Notes: generated by a model from the sequence alone, not told the origin. Positions 36,734-45,609 are shown, numbered from the stretch's first letter. The stretch is DNA of 64,000 nt from Bradyrhizobium sp. CER78 (GCF_029846235.1 NZ_JARVWP010000008.1:62001-126000), one strand, 5' to 3'. Made by a program: numbers and translations.

Positions 36734-36745
36734 CTGCCGTGCTCC

Positions 36746-37483
36746 CTACCACTTCTCGCCGAAGGGCCGGATTTCCAGCTCGAAGGTCCAGGCGCTCTTC
36801 GGCTGCTGGTAGAGCTGCCAGTAGGATGCGGCGACCGACGCCGGCGGCATCAAGAGATCGGGATTGTCGAGCGCGTTCGGGCCGAGCGCCTCGATGCGGC
36901 GCTGCCGCACCCATTCGGTGTCGACGCCGGAATCGATGATCAGATGCGCGACATGAATGTTCTTCGGCCCCAGCTCGCGCGCCATCGCCTGCGCCACCGC
37001 ACGCAGGCCGAACTTGGCGCTGGCAAAGGCGGCATAGCCGCTGCCGCCGCGCAGCGACGCGGTGGCGCCGGTGAAGAAGATGTTGCCTGCGCCGCGCGCA
37101 GTCATCAGCCGCGCCGCCTCGCGCCCGGCCAGGAAGCCGGAGTAGCAGGCCATCTCCCACACCTTGCGGAACACGCGCTCGGTGGTCTCGAGGATCGGGA
37201 AATTGACGTTGGCGCCGATGTTGAAGATGCAGACCTCGAGCGGCGCGTGCTTGTCGGCGTCGTTGAGGAAGGCGGTGATCTCCTCCTCCTTGCGCGCATC
37301 GAGCGAGCGGGCATGGATCTCGCCGCCGGCAGCCTCGATCTCCTTGACCAGCGGGGCGAGCTTGTCGCCGTTGCGGCGGCCGGCGAAGATCGTGAAGCCT
37401 TCCGAGGCAAACTTCTTGGCGATCTCGCCGCCGATGAAATCACCGGCACCAATGACGGCAACCGTCTTGTTTCTCTTCTGCAT
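36746..37483 (-). CDS. SDR-family protein with Tyr-to-Phe in the YxxxK site
   Basis: 245 aa. Nucleotide binding is by AVIGAGDFIGGEIAKKFASEGFTIFAGRR. The central strand ends FTGATASLRGGSGYAAFASAKFGLRA, in which the usual YxxxK is FASAK, so the catalytic Tyr is replaced by Phe. The C-terminus WTFELEIRPFGEKW matches that of the SDR at 28542, showing a paralogous pair within one operon. A 3-hydroxyacyl-CoA dehydrogenase role would fit the pathway but conflicts with the missing Tyr. Confidence 0.82.
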   Translation of the reverse strand: MQKRNKTVAVIGAGDFIGGEIAKKFASEGFTIFAGRRNGDKLAPLVKEIEAAGGEIHARSLDARKEEEITAFLNDADKHAPLEVCIFNIGANVNFPILETTERVFRKVWEMACYSGFLAGREAARLMTARGAGNIFFTGATASLRGGSGYAAFASAKFGLRAVAQAMARELGPKNIHVAHLIIDSGVDTEWVRQRRIEALGPNALDNPDLLMPPASVAASYWQLYQQPKSAWTFELEIRPFGEKW

Positions 37484-37534
37484 GGTGTTCTCCGGTCTTG
37501 CTTGAGTGAACTGACGTGCGGTGACGGCCCAGCC

Positions 37535-39082
37535 TCAGCTGCGCAGCGACTCCGCCAGCTTGTGCTTCAACAGCTTGCCCGTCGATGTCGCGGGCAGCGC
37601 GTCCATCAGGATAATCTCCGTCGGCCGCTTGTACGAGGTGAGTTGCGGGGCAACATGGGCCATCAGGTCCTGCACGGTCACCGTCGAGCCCTTGATCAGC
37701 TGCACGAAGGCCACGACCTCCTCATTGCCCTCGACCGCCCGGCCAACCACGGCGCACTGCACAACGGCGTCATGCGTGCTCAACACCGCCTCGATCTCGG
37801 CCGGATAGACGTTGAACCCGGAGCGGATGATCATCTCCTTGGTGCGCCCGACGATGTAGAGGGCGTCGTTCTCGAAGCGCGCCAGATCTCCGGTGTTGAA
37901 CCAGCCATCGGGATCGATCGCCTTGGCGGTCAGATCGGGCGCGCGGTAGTAACCGCGCATCACGTTCGGGCCGCGGACATGGAGCTCGCCGACTTCGCCT
38001 GCGGCAACCGGCTTGAGGTCGCGACCGACCAGCCTCGCCTCGATACCCGCCATGACGGTGCCGACCGCGTGGTCGGCCCGCGGATTGTCGGGCCGGACGC
38101 CGGAGATGCCCGGCGAGCATTCGGTGATGCCGTAGCCGTTGAGCAGGGGCAAACCGAGCTCCTGCTCGACCCGGTTCTTCAGATCGAGGTCGAGCGGCGC
38201 GCCGGCGACCGAGATCACGCGCAACCGGCCGCGATCGAGCCTCGGCAGGCCGGCATTGCGGCGGTATTCAAGCAGACGTTGGTAGGTGGCGGGCACGCCG
38301 TTGAGGATCGTGATGCCCTCTTCAGTCATCGCCTTGACCAGCGCGGCCGGATCATACTTGGCGACGAGGCGCACAGTGGCGCCGACCATCAAGGTCATCG
38401 TCAGCAGCGAGATGCCGACGATATGCGAGATCGGCAGCACGCAATATTGCACGTCATCGGCCGCCATCCTGCGGAAGCCCGCGGTGCCCCGGGCGCTGAA
38501 CAGGAGATTGCGGTGGGTCAGCATCACGCCTTTCGGCGTGCCGGTGGTGCCGGATGTGTAGATCAGGACCGCGACCTGGTTGGCGCCGTCGGGCTCGACC
38601 GGCTCGGCAATCGTTGCCAGATTCAAGCTGGTGACGGCGATACCGCGGAGCGGACCAACATCCTGAATCGTGGCCTCGTAACGCGCAGCATGCGCGGCCG
38701 CCTCCTGCGACACGTCGGCCGTCAGCAGCACGCGCCGGGCGCCGCTGTGGTCCCTGATCTGATCCAGCTCGCGCGGCGACAGCCGCGGATTGACCACGAT
38801 CGACCAGACATCGAGTCGGCTCGCCGCCAGCAGCAGGCAGGCCAGCGGAATCGAATTCTCGCTCACGATCATCATGCGGTCGCCGGCGCGGATGCCGAGC
38901 GCCTGCAATGCGCCTGCGACGCGATCGACCGCCTGATCGAGCTCGCGATAGGTCAGCCGCATCGTGTCGTCGATCAGCGCCGGATGATTTGGCGTCGCCA
39001 CGACGTGGTGATTGATCACCTCGTGGATGCGGTTCGGCAAGCCTTCCACACTTCCTTCGGCAAACTGGGTCAACGCCTGCAC
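37535..39082 (-). CDS. Acyl-CoA synthetase (AMP-forming ligase)
   Basis: 515 aa, ANL superfamily. Motif A3 is LIYTSGTTGTPKGVMLTH, A5 is NGYGITECSPG, A7/A8 is GWFNTGDLARFENDALYIVGRTKEMIIRSGFNVYPAEIE, and the C-terminal A10 Lys lies in PATSTGKLLKHKL. It activates a carboxylic acid with ATP and CoA and is probably the entry step of the operon's pathway. The substrate chain or ring cannot be deduced from the sequence. Confidence 0.93.
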   Translation of the reverse strand: MQALTQFAEGSVEGLPNRIHEVINHHVVATPNHPALIDDTMRLTYRELDQAVDRVAGALQALGIRAGDRMMIVSENSIPLACLLLAASRLDVWSIVVNPRLSPRELDQIRDHSGARRVLLTADVSQEAAAHAARYEATIQDVGPLRGIAVTSLNLATIAEPVEPDGANQVAVLIYTSGTTGTPKGVMLTHRNLLFSARGTAGFRRMAADDVQYCVLPISHIVGISLLTMTLMVGATVRLVAKYDPAALVKAMTEEGITILNGVPATYQRLLEYRRNAGLPRLDRGRLRVISVAGAPLDLDLKNRVEQELGLPLLNGYGITECSPGISGVRPDNPRADHAVGTVMAGIEARLVGRDLKPVAAGEVGELHVRGPNVMRGYYRAPDLTAKAIDPDGWFNTGDLARFENDALYIVGRTKEMIIRSGFNVYPAEIEAVLSTHDAVVQCAVVGRAVEGNEEVVAFVQLIKGSTVTVQDLMAHVAPQLTSYKRPTEIILMDALPATSTGKLLKHKLAESLRS

Positions 39083-39139
39083 TGAAACCTCCCTGTCATA
39101 GCCGTTTTGGCCTCGTTGTTTTCCTGCGAGATCTCCCGC

Positions 39140-39778
39140 TCAGGCGGTCTTGCGCTGCCTCGCAGCGAGCTGCGCCACGATCTCGTCCTCGACCTCGCGC
39201 AGGCGATCCTTGCCGAAGAAGATCTCGTCACCGACAAAGAAGGTCGGCGAGCCGAACGAGCCGCGCGCCACGGCATTGCTGGTGTTCTCGATCAGTTTCT
39301 GCTTCACCTCGTCCTGCTGGGCGCGGGCGATGATGCGATCGATATCGAGGCCGGAGGACAGGAACGCCTCGCGGAACACCTGCGGATCATCCATCTTCTT
39401 GGGCTCGGACCACATGTGGTGATAGGCGGCTCGGAAGTAGGGCTCGAACAGTCCCTCGAAATCGGCGGCGACGACGCCGCGCATCAGCATCAGCGTGTTG
39501 ACCGGGAAGAACGGGTTCGACTTGAACGTCGTGATGTTGTGGCGGCGCAGGAAGCGCTCGGTCTCGAGCGCGTTGTATTCGGGCTTGTTCTTGATCCCGC
39601 GCAGCGACTCGCCCGGCGACATGTTGCCTGTCGCCTTGTAGACGCCGCCGAGCAGCACCGGGATGTAGTCGAACTTCACGCCAGTGCGCTTCTCGATCCC
39701 GGGCAGCGCAAACTCGGCGAGATAGGCGTTCGGACTTCCGAAATCGAAGTGGAATTCGACCTTGAGCGGAGCAGCCAT
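39140..39778 (-). CDS. DsbA-family 2-hydroxychromene-2-carboxylate isomerase / kappa-GST-like protein
   Basis: 212 aa from ATG 39778. The opening FHFDFGSPNAYLAEFALPGIE has the DFxSPxxY motif whose Ser binds glutathione thiol in HCCA isomerases and kappa GSTs; there is no CxxC, so it is not a disulfide oxidoreductase. The later FGSPTFFVGDEIFFGKDRL is the cis-Pro region. Homologues isomerise ring-cleavage products of aromatic compounds. It is the first gene of the long catabolic operon, directly behind the HxlR-type operators, so it may reveal an aromatic substrate. Confidence 0.88.
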   Translation of the reverse strand: MAAPLKVEFHFDFGSPNAYLAEFALPGIEKRTGVKFDYIPVLLGGVYKATGNMSPGESLRGIKNKPEYNALETERFLRRHNITTFKSNPFFPVNTLMLMRGVVAADFEGLFEPYFRAAYHHMWSEPKKMDDPQVFREAFLSSGLDIDRIIARAQQDEVKQKLIENTSNAVARGSFGSPTFFVGDEIFFGKDRLREVEDEIVAQLAARQRKTA

Positions 39779-39845
39779 GGAACGCCCTTCCCTTCGATGG
39801 ACAGCGACCGTCTGTCGCCGCCGGTTGATCGTGGCTCGAACCATA

Positions 39846-39862
39846 AGTTCTATTTTAGAACT
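39846..39862. promoter_or_regulatory. Operator copy 1 for the HxlR-type regulator
   Basis: AGTTCTA-TTT-TAGAACT is a perfect 7-bp inverted repeat with a 3-bp centre. It lies 68-84 bp upstream of the catabolic operon's first start codon (39778). A near copy sits 88 bp away at 39934-39950. HxlR family dimers bind short palindromes of this size. Confidence 0.65.
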
Positions 39863-39933
39863 GTCAATATGATATTTGTCATCCAATGCGCGGATAACAG
39901 CCGCCGTGGAGGGCATCCTATTGAAATGACGTC

Positions 39934-39950
39934 AGTTCTGTTTTAGAATT
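39934..39950. promoter_or_regulatory. Operator copy 2 for the HxlR-type regulator
   Basis: AGTTCTG-TTT-TAGAATT repeats copy 1 with two changes (15 of 17 identical). It lies 38-54 bp upstream of the hxlR-like start codon (39988), suited to autoregulation. The two copies bracket the divergent promoter region. Confidence 0.6.
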
Positions 39951-39987
39951 TGATTTGCGATGTCGTCGCAGACCGCTGGAGACGCCG

Positions 39988-40500
39988 ATGAAATGGGATG
40001 CCCTCGAGGAGGAGCCGTGCTCGCTGGCCCGCACCGTTGCCGTGATCGGCGACCGCTGGAGCCTGTTGATCCTGCGCGAATGTTTCCTGCGCATCCGCCG
40101 GTTCGATGACTTCCAGGCGTCGCTCGGCATCACCCGGCATCTGCTCGCCGACCGGCTGAAGAAGCTGGTGCGCTTCGGTGTGCTGCGCAAGATTCCCTAC
40201 CAGGAGGCACCGAAGCGCTACGAATACATCCTGACGCAGAAGGGTCTCGATCTCTATCCGATCATCATGTCGATCGTGCACTGGGGCAACATCCACATGG
40301 TCGACGCGCGCGGCCGGCCGCTGCTGCACGAACACAAGAGCTGCGGGAAGATGTTCGATCCCGTGATGGTCTGCTCGGAATGCGGCGAGCCGCTGAGTGC
40401 CAAGCACGTCCATGTGCATCCCGGCCCCGGCGCCCGGCGATCCTCGCCCCTGCACGCCAGCGCACGGGAGCGCACCAAGAGGAACGCCGAGCAGGCCTAG
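39988..40500 (+). CDS. HxlR-family transcriptional regulator with C-terminal Cys motif
   Basis: 170 aa from ATG 39988 (GGAG 7 bp upstream); the earlier TTG at 39955 lacks a binding site. The winged helix covers about 10-105: CSLARTVAVIGDRWSLLILRECFLRIRRFDDFQASLGITRHLLADRLKKL. This is the HxlR/MarR-like core with the family's N-terminal Cys. A C-terminal extension with CGKMFDPVMVCSECGEPL resembles a small zinc ribbon. Divergent from the 12-gene catabolic operon, which it most likely controls through the two palindromes between them. Confidence 0.92.
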   Translation: MKWDALEEEPCSLARTVAVIGDRWSLLILRECFLRIRRFDDFQASLGITRHLLADRLKKLVRFGVLRKIPYQEAPKRYEYILTQKGLDLYPIIMSIVHWGNIHMVDARGRPLLHEHKSCGKMFDPVMVCSECGEPLSAKHVHVHPGPGARRSSPLHASARERTKRNAEQA

Positions 40501-40544
40501 ATATTCTCTGCAGCGCCGGTGCTTTGCGCGGCCGGTCGAACCCG

Positions 40545-41591
40545 CTATTTGACCAGCGTCGCGCCGGTCTCGGGATGCTGCAACCAGCCGAGCAGTGCGT
40601 CGTGGAAGCGCGCCGGCGCCTGGATCTGCGGGGAATGGCCGAGGTCGGGGAATTCGATCAGCTGGATATGCGGAATCCGTTTCGCGGCCTCCTTGCCGAG
40701 CACCGGATAATTGCCGAGCGTCTTGCGGATCTCGGGCGGCGCGGTGTCCTTGGCGATCGCGGTGGTGTCCTTGTCGCCGACGAACAGCAGCGTCGGCGGC
40801 TTGATCTGCTCGAACTCGTAGAACACCGGCTGGGTCGCGATCATGTCGTAGAGCCGCGCCGAGCTCGACGCCACGGCGGCGCGGCCCTCGCCGCGATACA
40901 TGCCGGCCAGCATCTGCACCCAGGTCTCGTAGGACGGATCCCAGGTGTCGGCGTAATAGGTGGCGCGCTCATAGGCGCGAATGCTGTCGGCGGTGACGCG
41001 CGTCTCGCGCTGCATCCAGCCGTCGAGGCTGAGCCACGGCACGCCCTTGGCCTTCCAGTCCTCGAGCCCGATCGGATCGACCAGCACCAGGCGGTCGGTG
41101 GCGTCGGGATACATCAGCGCATAGCGCATCGCGAGCATGCCGCCGGTCGAATGGCCGACCATGATCGAATGTTCGATCCCGAGCGAAGCGAGCAGCGCGC
41201 GGCTGTTGCCGGCGAGCTGCTGGAAGGTGAACTGGTAGCGTTCCGGCTTACTGGATTTGCAGAAACCGATCTGGTCCAGCGCGATCACGCGATAGCCGGC
41301 GCCGCTGAGCGCCTTGATGGTGCCGTCCCAGGTCGCGGCACAGAAATTCTTGCCGTGCAGCAGCACCGCGGTCTGGCCGTTCGGTGACGCCGCCGGCTTG
41401 ACGTCGAGATAGGCCATGTCGAGCTCCTGCCCCTGCGAGCTGAAGCGATAATGCTGCACCGGATAGGGATAGTCGAAACCCTGCAACTCCGGTCCATAGG
41501 CCGGCTCGGCGGCCGATTGCGCTGACGCAGCGGACGAGCCGAGCGCGACGGTCGCAGCGACGGCAAGATGAAACAGTGGCTTCAGGTGCAT
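40545..41591 (-). CDS. Secreted alpha/beta hydrolase
   Basis: 348 aa from ATG 41591, where a signal peptide starts (MHLKPLFHLAVAATVALGSSAASAQS). The frame further upstream runs into the intergenic region. The oxyanion segment is VLLHGKNFCAATWDG, and the nucleophile Ser is in MVGHSTGGML. The acid is probably the Asp of LLFVGDKDTT and the His that of FPDLGHSPQIQ. Likely a periplasmic esterase or haloalkane/epoxide-type hydrolase. It is convergent with hxlR and may be independent of the operon. Confidence 0.88.
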   Translation of the reverse strand: MHLKPLFHLAVAATVALGSSAASAQSAAEPAYGPELQGFDYPYPVQHYRFSSQGQELDMAYLDVKPAASPNGQTAVLLHGKNFCAATWDGTIKALSGAGYRVIALDQIGFCKSSKPERYQFTFQQLAGNSRALLASLGIEHSIMVGHSTGGMLAMRYALMYPDATDRLVLVDPIGLEDWKAKGVPWLSLDGWMQRETRVTADSIRAYERATYYADTWDPSYETWVQMLAGMYRGEGRAAVASSSARLYDMIATQPVFYEFEQIKPPTLLFVGDKDTTAIAKDTAPPEIRKTLGNYPVLGKEAAKRIPHIQLIEFPDLGHSPQIQAPARFHDALLGWLQHPETGATLVK

Positions 41592-41692
41592 CTGAGCAGG
41601 TCCGGAAATCAGAGTTGATGCGTGATGCCGTAGCCGAACGGCTGGACGCCATCCAGCGCCATCAGATGATTTGTTCGTGATCACTCGCAAAA

Positions 41693-44014
41693 TCACGCCG
41701 GATCGAACGCCCGGATCGGCGGCAGATTGCCGTTGAAACGCTCGACCTCGACGGTCGTCAGCTGGCCGGTGCAGCCCTGTGCGAGGGATGACGTGCCGAT
41801 GTCGCGTGTCAGCACGTTCGGATTGCCGTGCACGCACAGCGGCGCGTCGTCCTCGGGGTCCATCGGATCATACCAGGCGCCGGTCGGCAGCTGCACCACG
41901 CCGGGCGCGATGCCGTCGGTGACATGCACCGCGGCGAGGCAGGCGCCGCGCGCGTTGAAGATGCGGATGATGTCGCCATCAGTGATGCCGCGCGGCGCAG
42001 CATCGCGCGGATTCATGCGCGCGACCTCGCGGCCGCGATGCTTGGCCTCGAGCGAGTGACCGCCAAAATCGAGCTGGCTGTGCAGCCGCGTCACCGGCTG
42101 GTTGGCGACCAGGAAGCACGGCGTATCAGGCGTCGGCGTGTCCGTCTTCGCGAGCCAGACCGGATGGCCCGGACAATCCACATCGCCGTGATCTGCGATC
42201 TTCTGCGAGAAGATCTCGATGCGGCCGCTCGGCGTCGGCAGCGGACGCGCGAGGGGATCCTCGCGGAAGCGGCGCAGCGAGCCGCCGTCATCGAGATGCT
42301 GCGGCACCACCAAGCTGCCACGCGCCCAGAATTCCTCGAAGTCAGGCGCCTCCAGCCCGCGCGCGGCGAGCGCCTTGCGGGTCGGTTCATAGAGATGTTC
42401 CATCCACTCGCGCGACGTGCGCCCTTCGGTGAAGGGCTCGCGGGCCCCGAGCCGCTCGGCGAGGTCGGCGAAGATGTCGTAATCGTCGCGGGCGAGGCCG
42501 AACGGCTCGGCGATCCGGTGCATCGCGACCATCAAGGGATCGTTGCTGGAATAACCGATGTCCTCGCGCTCCAGCGTCATGGTCGAGGGCAGCACGATGT
42601 CGGCGTGGCGCGCCGTCGCGGTCCAGGCCAGCTCGTGCACGACCAGCGTATCGAGCCGCGCAAACGCCTTGCGCAGGCGGTTGAGGTCCTGGTGATGGTG
42701 GAACGGATTGCCGCCGGCCCAATAGACGAGGCGGATATCCGGATAGGTCCGCGTCTCGCCGTTGTAGCGATAGGTCGTGCCGGGATTGAGCAGCATGTCG
42801 GCGATGCGCGCCACCGGAATGAAGTCGGCGACGCCGTTGCGGCCCTGGCCGAGCGTCGGCCCCGGCACGTCGTTGACGCGGCGCCCGTAATAGCCGATGG
42901 CGCCGAGCGAATAGGCATAGCCGCCGCCGGGCAGGCCGATCTGACCGAGCGCCGCCGCCAACACCATGCCCATCCACACCGGCTGCTCGCCATGCTCGGC
43001 GCGCTGCAGCGAATGCGACACGGTGATCAGCGCGCGCCGCCCGGCGAGCCGCCGCGCGAGCGCCTTGATGGTGTCGGCATCGATGCCGCAGATCGCAGCG
43101 GCCCATTCGGCGCTCTTCGGCACGCCATCGGCCTCGCCGACGAGATAGCGCAAAAACACCGGCCAGCCCTCGGTGTAGCGATCGAGGAACGCCTGATCGT
43201 GCAGGCCTTCGCTGACAAGGGTGTGGACGATGCCGAGCATCAGCGCGGTGTCGGTGCCGGGCGTCGCCGTCAGCCATTCGGCGCCGGCCTCGACCGGGAG
43301 ATCGTCGCGCAGCGGGCTCACCAGGATGAACTCGCAGCCGCGCCGATGCGCCGCCTGCATCGCGCCGCGCTCGACATGCTTGCTGATCGAGCCGCCGGCG
43401 ACCATCGAGTTCTTCAGCGCCATGCCGCCGAACGCCAGCACGATGTCGGTCTCAGTCGCGATCTGCTCCCAGGTGACGTTGCGCTTGGTGATGTCCTCAT
43501 AGCCGGTGAGGATCTGCGGCAGCAGCACCGAGGACGCGCCGGAGGAATAGGTGTTCACCGAGCGGACATAGCCGCCGAGCGCGATGTTGAGGAAGCGATG
43601 CACCTGGCTCTGCGCGTGATGGAAGCGGCCCGCGCTCGACCAGCCATAGGAGCCGCCGAACACCGCGCCGGGGCCGATCGTGTCGCGGATGCGCGAAAGC
43701 TCGCCGCCGAGCAGATCGAGCGCCTGCACCCAGCTGACCGGGACGAATTCGTCGCGGCCGCGGCGATCGTCGGGCCCAGGCCCGCGCTCGAGCCAGCCGC
43801 GGCGGATCGCAGGCTGCGCGATGCGCGCTTGATGGCGCAGCGCGCCGGGGAAGTTGTTGATGATGCCGTTCGGATCGGGATCGCCGCCATAGGGCCGGAC
43901 TTCGAGACCGGCCTGGCCGAGCCGCGCCGAGAACACGCCCCAATGCGAGGTGTGCGGCTTGAAACCATCGGACAGATCGAGGCCGGGATCGGGGTAGCCA
44001 ATGGTCTCGCTCAT
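41693..44014 (-). CDS. Molybdopterin oxidoreductase of the BisC/DMSO-TMAO reductase family (cytoplasmic)
   Basis: 773 aa. The N-terminus SDGFKPHTSHWGVFSARL and GGSYGWSSAGRFHHAQSQVHRFLNIALGGYVRSVNTYSSGAS match BisC/TorA enzymes. Ser157 is the likely Mo ligand. No N-terminal Fe-S cysteines and no Tat signal peptide, as in biotin sulfoxide reductase. The C-terminal cofactor-binding domain includes RLHSQLDFGGHSLEAKHRGREVARMNPRDAAPRGI. It probably reduces a sulfoxide or N-oxide (biotin or methionine sulfoxide) in the cytoplasm with electrons from NAD(P)H-linked partners. No partner gene is adjacent. Confidence 0.92.
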   Translation of the reverse strand: MSETIGYPDPGLDLSDGFKPHTSHWGVFSARLGQAGLEVRPYGGDPDPNGIINNFPGALRHQARIAQPAIRRGWLERGPGPDDRRGRDEFVPVSWVQALDLLGGELSRIRDTIGPGAVFGGSYGWSSAGRFHHAQSQVHRFLNIALGGYVRSVNTYSSGASSVLLPQILTGYEDITKRNVTWEQIATETDIVLAFGGMALKNSMVAGGSISKHVERGAMQAAHRRGCEFILVSPLRDDLPVEAGAEWLTATPGTDTALMLGIVHTLVSEGLHDQAFLDRYTEGWPVFLRYLVGEADGVPKSAEWAAAICGIDADTIKALARRLAGRRALITVSHSLQRAEHGEQPVWMGMVLAAALGQIGLPGGGYAYSLGAIGYYGRRVNDVPGPTLGQGRNGVADFIPVARIADMLLNPGTTYRYNGETRTYPDIRLVYWAGGNPFHHHQDLNRLRKAFARLDTLVVHELAWTATARHADIVLPSTMTLEREDIGYSSNDPLMVAMHRIAEPFGLARDDYDIFADLAERLGAREPFTEGRTSREWMEHLYEPTRKALAARGLEAPDFEEFWARGSLVVPQHLDDGGSLRRFREDPLARPLPTPSGRIEIFSQKIADHGDVDCPGHPVWLAKTDTPTPDTPCFLVANQPVTRLHSQLDFGGHSLEAKHRGREVARMNPRDAAPRGITDGDIIRIFNARGACLAAVHVTDGIAPGVVQLPTGAWYDPMDPEDDAPLCVHGNPNVLTRDIGTSSLAQGCTGQLTTVEVERFNGNLPPIRAFDPA

Positions 44015-44646
44015 TCAGCAGCGTCCTCAGATGCGGGTCTCGAACCCGGTCGCAGAGATGTCGCCAGTATAACGATCCGCGCCCCGATGTCTTCGGATTG
44101 AGGGTTGCGGAGCGCGCAGGCGGCCACGCGCACCGGCCCCGCTGCTCCCTCTCCCGCTTGCGGGGGAGGGCATAGGCGGCCTTCGGCCGCCGTTCTTGAG
44201 AACACGCCAATGCAGAGCATCGGCTACGGGTGGGGGCTCTCTCCGCGAGTCATATGGTGGAGAGAGCCCCCACCCGCCGCGCGCTGGGCGCGCGTCGGCC
44301 TCCCCCGCAAGCGGGAGAGGCGAAGGGAACTCGCGGAGAATCTCCGCAAACGTCACACGCGATTGTCTCCGACAAGGCGCGCGGCCAAAAACTCGAAAAC
44401 AACCCCATGCAAAGGAGCAGGCAGCCGCCGGCGTTCGACATGGCAACTTGACACGTCGGGCAAATCAGGGGCATATTTCCAATATTCCGAAATCGTGCAA
44501 GCGCCCCTGCAGGCGCCCCCCTCGCCCGCAAGCGCGGCCCTCGCCGGCTGCGATCGCGGCCGGACATCCTTAACCCACATCGACATCGCACCGCCGCCGC
44601 AGCGAGCGATCGCCTGCGCGCGCCGCGCATTCCAGGGAATATCGAC
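44015..44646. other. Intergenic region between the molybdoenzyme and the 219-aa gene
   Basis: The first 300 bases are dominated by composite element A. The rest (about 44330-44646) is GC-rich with short frames only, and should contain the promoter for the gene at 44647. TTGACA is present at 44449 (ACTTGACACG) with no convincing -10. Confidence 0.45.
44147..44320. repeat. Composite palindromic element A
   Basis: The outer arms CCTCTCCCGCTTGCGGGGGAGG (44148-44169) and their exact complement (44299-44320) are a perfect 22-bp inverted repeat. Inside is a perfect 17-bp inverted repeat, GGGTGGGGGCTCTCTCC (44228-44244) with 44259-44275, and a GGCCGCC hairpin near 44175-44192. The element lies in the 632-bp space before the gene at 44647, where no other gene is seen. 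Confidence 0.8.
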
Positions 44647-45306
44647 ATGACCACTGCCCCCGATCTCACCGTGCCGACGATGGCTGCCGCAGCCGGCGCG
44701 CCGCAAGCAGCCATACTGCCGCGCATAAAACTCTCGCGGCGCGGCTACGCGATCGACCACCCTGACCGGAAGCTCGGCGAGCAGCTGATGGCGAACGCGC
44801 TCGGGGTCGCCGATCGCGACGCGATGGACGGCATCCTCAGGCAATTGGTCAGGGCCAGCGTGAGCGGCGGCAGGCCCAGCGAGGTCAACCTCGCGTTCAT
44901 GCTCGCGATGGTGAAGAGCATTCGCCCGCGGGATTCCGTCGAGGCCATGCTGGTGGCGCAGATGGTTTCGGTGCATGTGATGGCGATGCGCTGTGCCCAG
45001 CACCTCGCGCATGCCGACGACCTCGCCCAGCACGACAGCGCCGCGCGCGCCCTCGGCCGACTCGCCCGCACCTTTCCCGCCCAGATCGAGGCGCTGAACC
45101 GCTACCGCAGCCATGGCGAGCCCGCCATCACCGTGCAGAACGTGAAGGTGGAGGACGGCGGCAACGCCATCGTCGGCAACGTCACCCAGCATGCGAGCGT
45201 GATCGTCGCCGATAAGATCCCGGCACCCGCGGCGCGGACGCCGAAGGCCGCGGGCGCCAGGCGCGCGCATGATGCCGCCGATGCCGGGCGGGATGTCCAG
45301 GCATGA
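44647..45306 (+). CDS. Hypothetical protein upstream of an HGG-motif protein (219 aa)
   Basis: The product begins MTTAPDLTVPTMAAAAGAPQ and has a helical core, MANALGVADRDAMDGILRQLVRASVSGGRPSEVNLAFMLAMVKSIRPRDSVEAMLVAQMVSVH. A TVQNVKVEDGGNAIVGNVTQHA strand region follows, then a basic Ala-rich tail. I do not know its function. It overlaps the next gene by 4 bp (ATGA), and a decayed copy of the same two-gene unit lies near 47.5 kb. This duplication suggests a mobile or phage-derived cassette. Confidence 0.8.
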   Translation: MTTAPDLTVPTMAAAAGAPQAAILPRIKLSRRGYAIDHPDRKLGEQLMANALGVADRDAMDGILRQLVRASVSGGRPSEVNLAFMLAMVKSIRPRDSVEAMLVAQMVSVHVMAMRCAQHLAHADDLAQHDSAARALGRLARTFPAQIEALNRYRSHGEPAITVQNVKVEDGGNAIVGNVTQHASVIVADKIPAPAARTPKAAGARRAHDAADAGRDVQA

Positions 45307-45578
45307 GCGATCACACCAGCACGACCGCCCCGATGCTGGCGAGCGCGCGCTGCGGCGCCAAAACCCGCATCGGAGGCGCGTGCCGCGCGCCGGCAGTGCG
45401 CGGCAAGAGGCGCTGCCGCATGCACGGCGGCGCAAAGGGATCCGGCGCGCCAAGGGCAAACCGCAACGCGCGCAAACACGGCCTGTTCACCAGGGATGCG
45501 ATCGCTGAACGACGGCAGATTCGGGCGTTGCTGGGGGAAGCGCGTCAGTTGCTGAAGGGAATGAGATTTAAAGCCTGA
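45303..45578 (+). CDS. HGG-motif zinc-ribbon-like small protein (91 aa)
   Basis: Contains CGAKTRIGGACRAPAVRGKRRCRMHGGAKGSGAPRANRNARKHGLFTRDA (listed by position: residues 17-65). Cys and His spacing (C17, C27, C38, H41) suggests a small metal-binding fold. The HGGAKGSGAP stretch is the signature of the HGGxSTG-type family found with phage and plasmid genes. Basic overall, so nucleic-acid binding is plausible. Coupled to the upstream 219-aa gene. A paralogous copy with a nonsense codon sits at 47612. Confidence 0.8.
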   Translation: MSDHTSTTAPMLASARCGAKTRIGGACRAPAVRGKRRCRMHGGAKGSGAPRANRNARKHGLFTRDAIAERRQIRALLGEARQLLKGMRFKA

Positions 45579-45609
45579 TGAGATTAGGTTGAGCTGGAAC
45601 GGCGTCGAA

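Noticed and set aside
36944..39085. A plus-strand open frame of 713 codons opposite the SDR and CoA ligase genes
   Set aside because: Spans two real genes on the other strand and shows no domain.
41828..44101. A plus-strand open frame of 757 codons antisense to the BisC-like gene
   Set aside because: The minus-strand molybdoenzyme has clear cofactor motifs through its whole length; the antisense product is Arg/Ala/Asp-rich and featureless.
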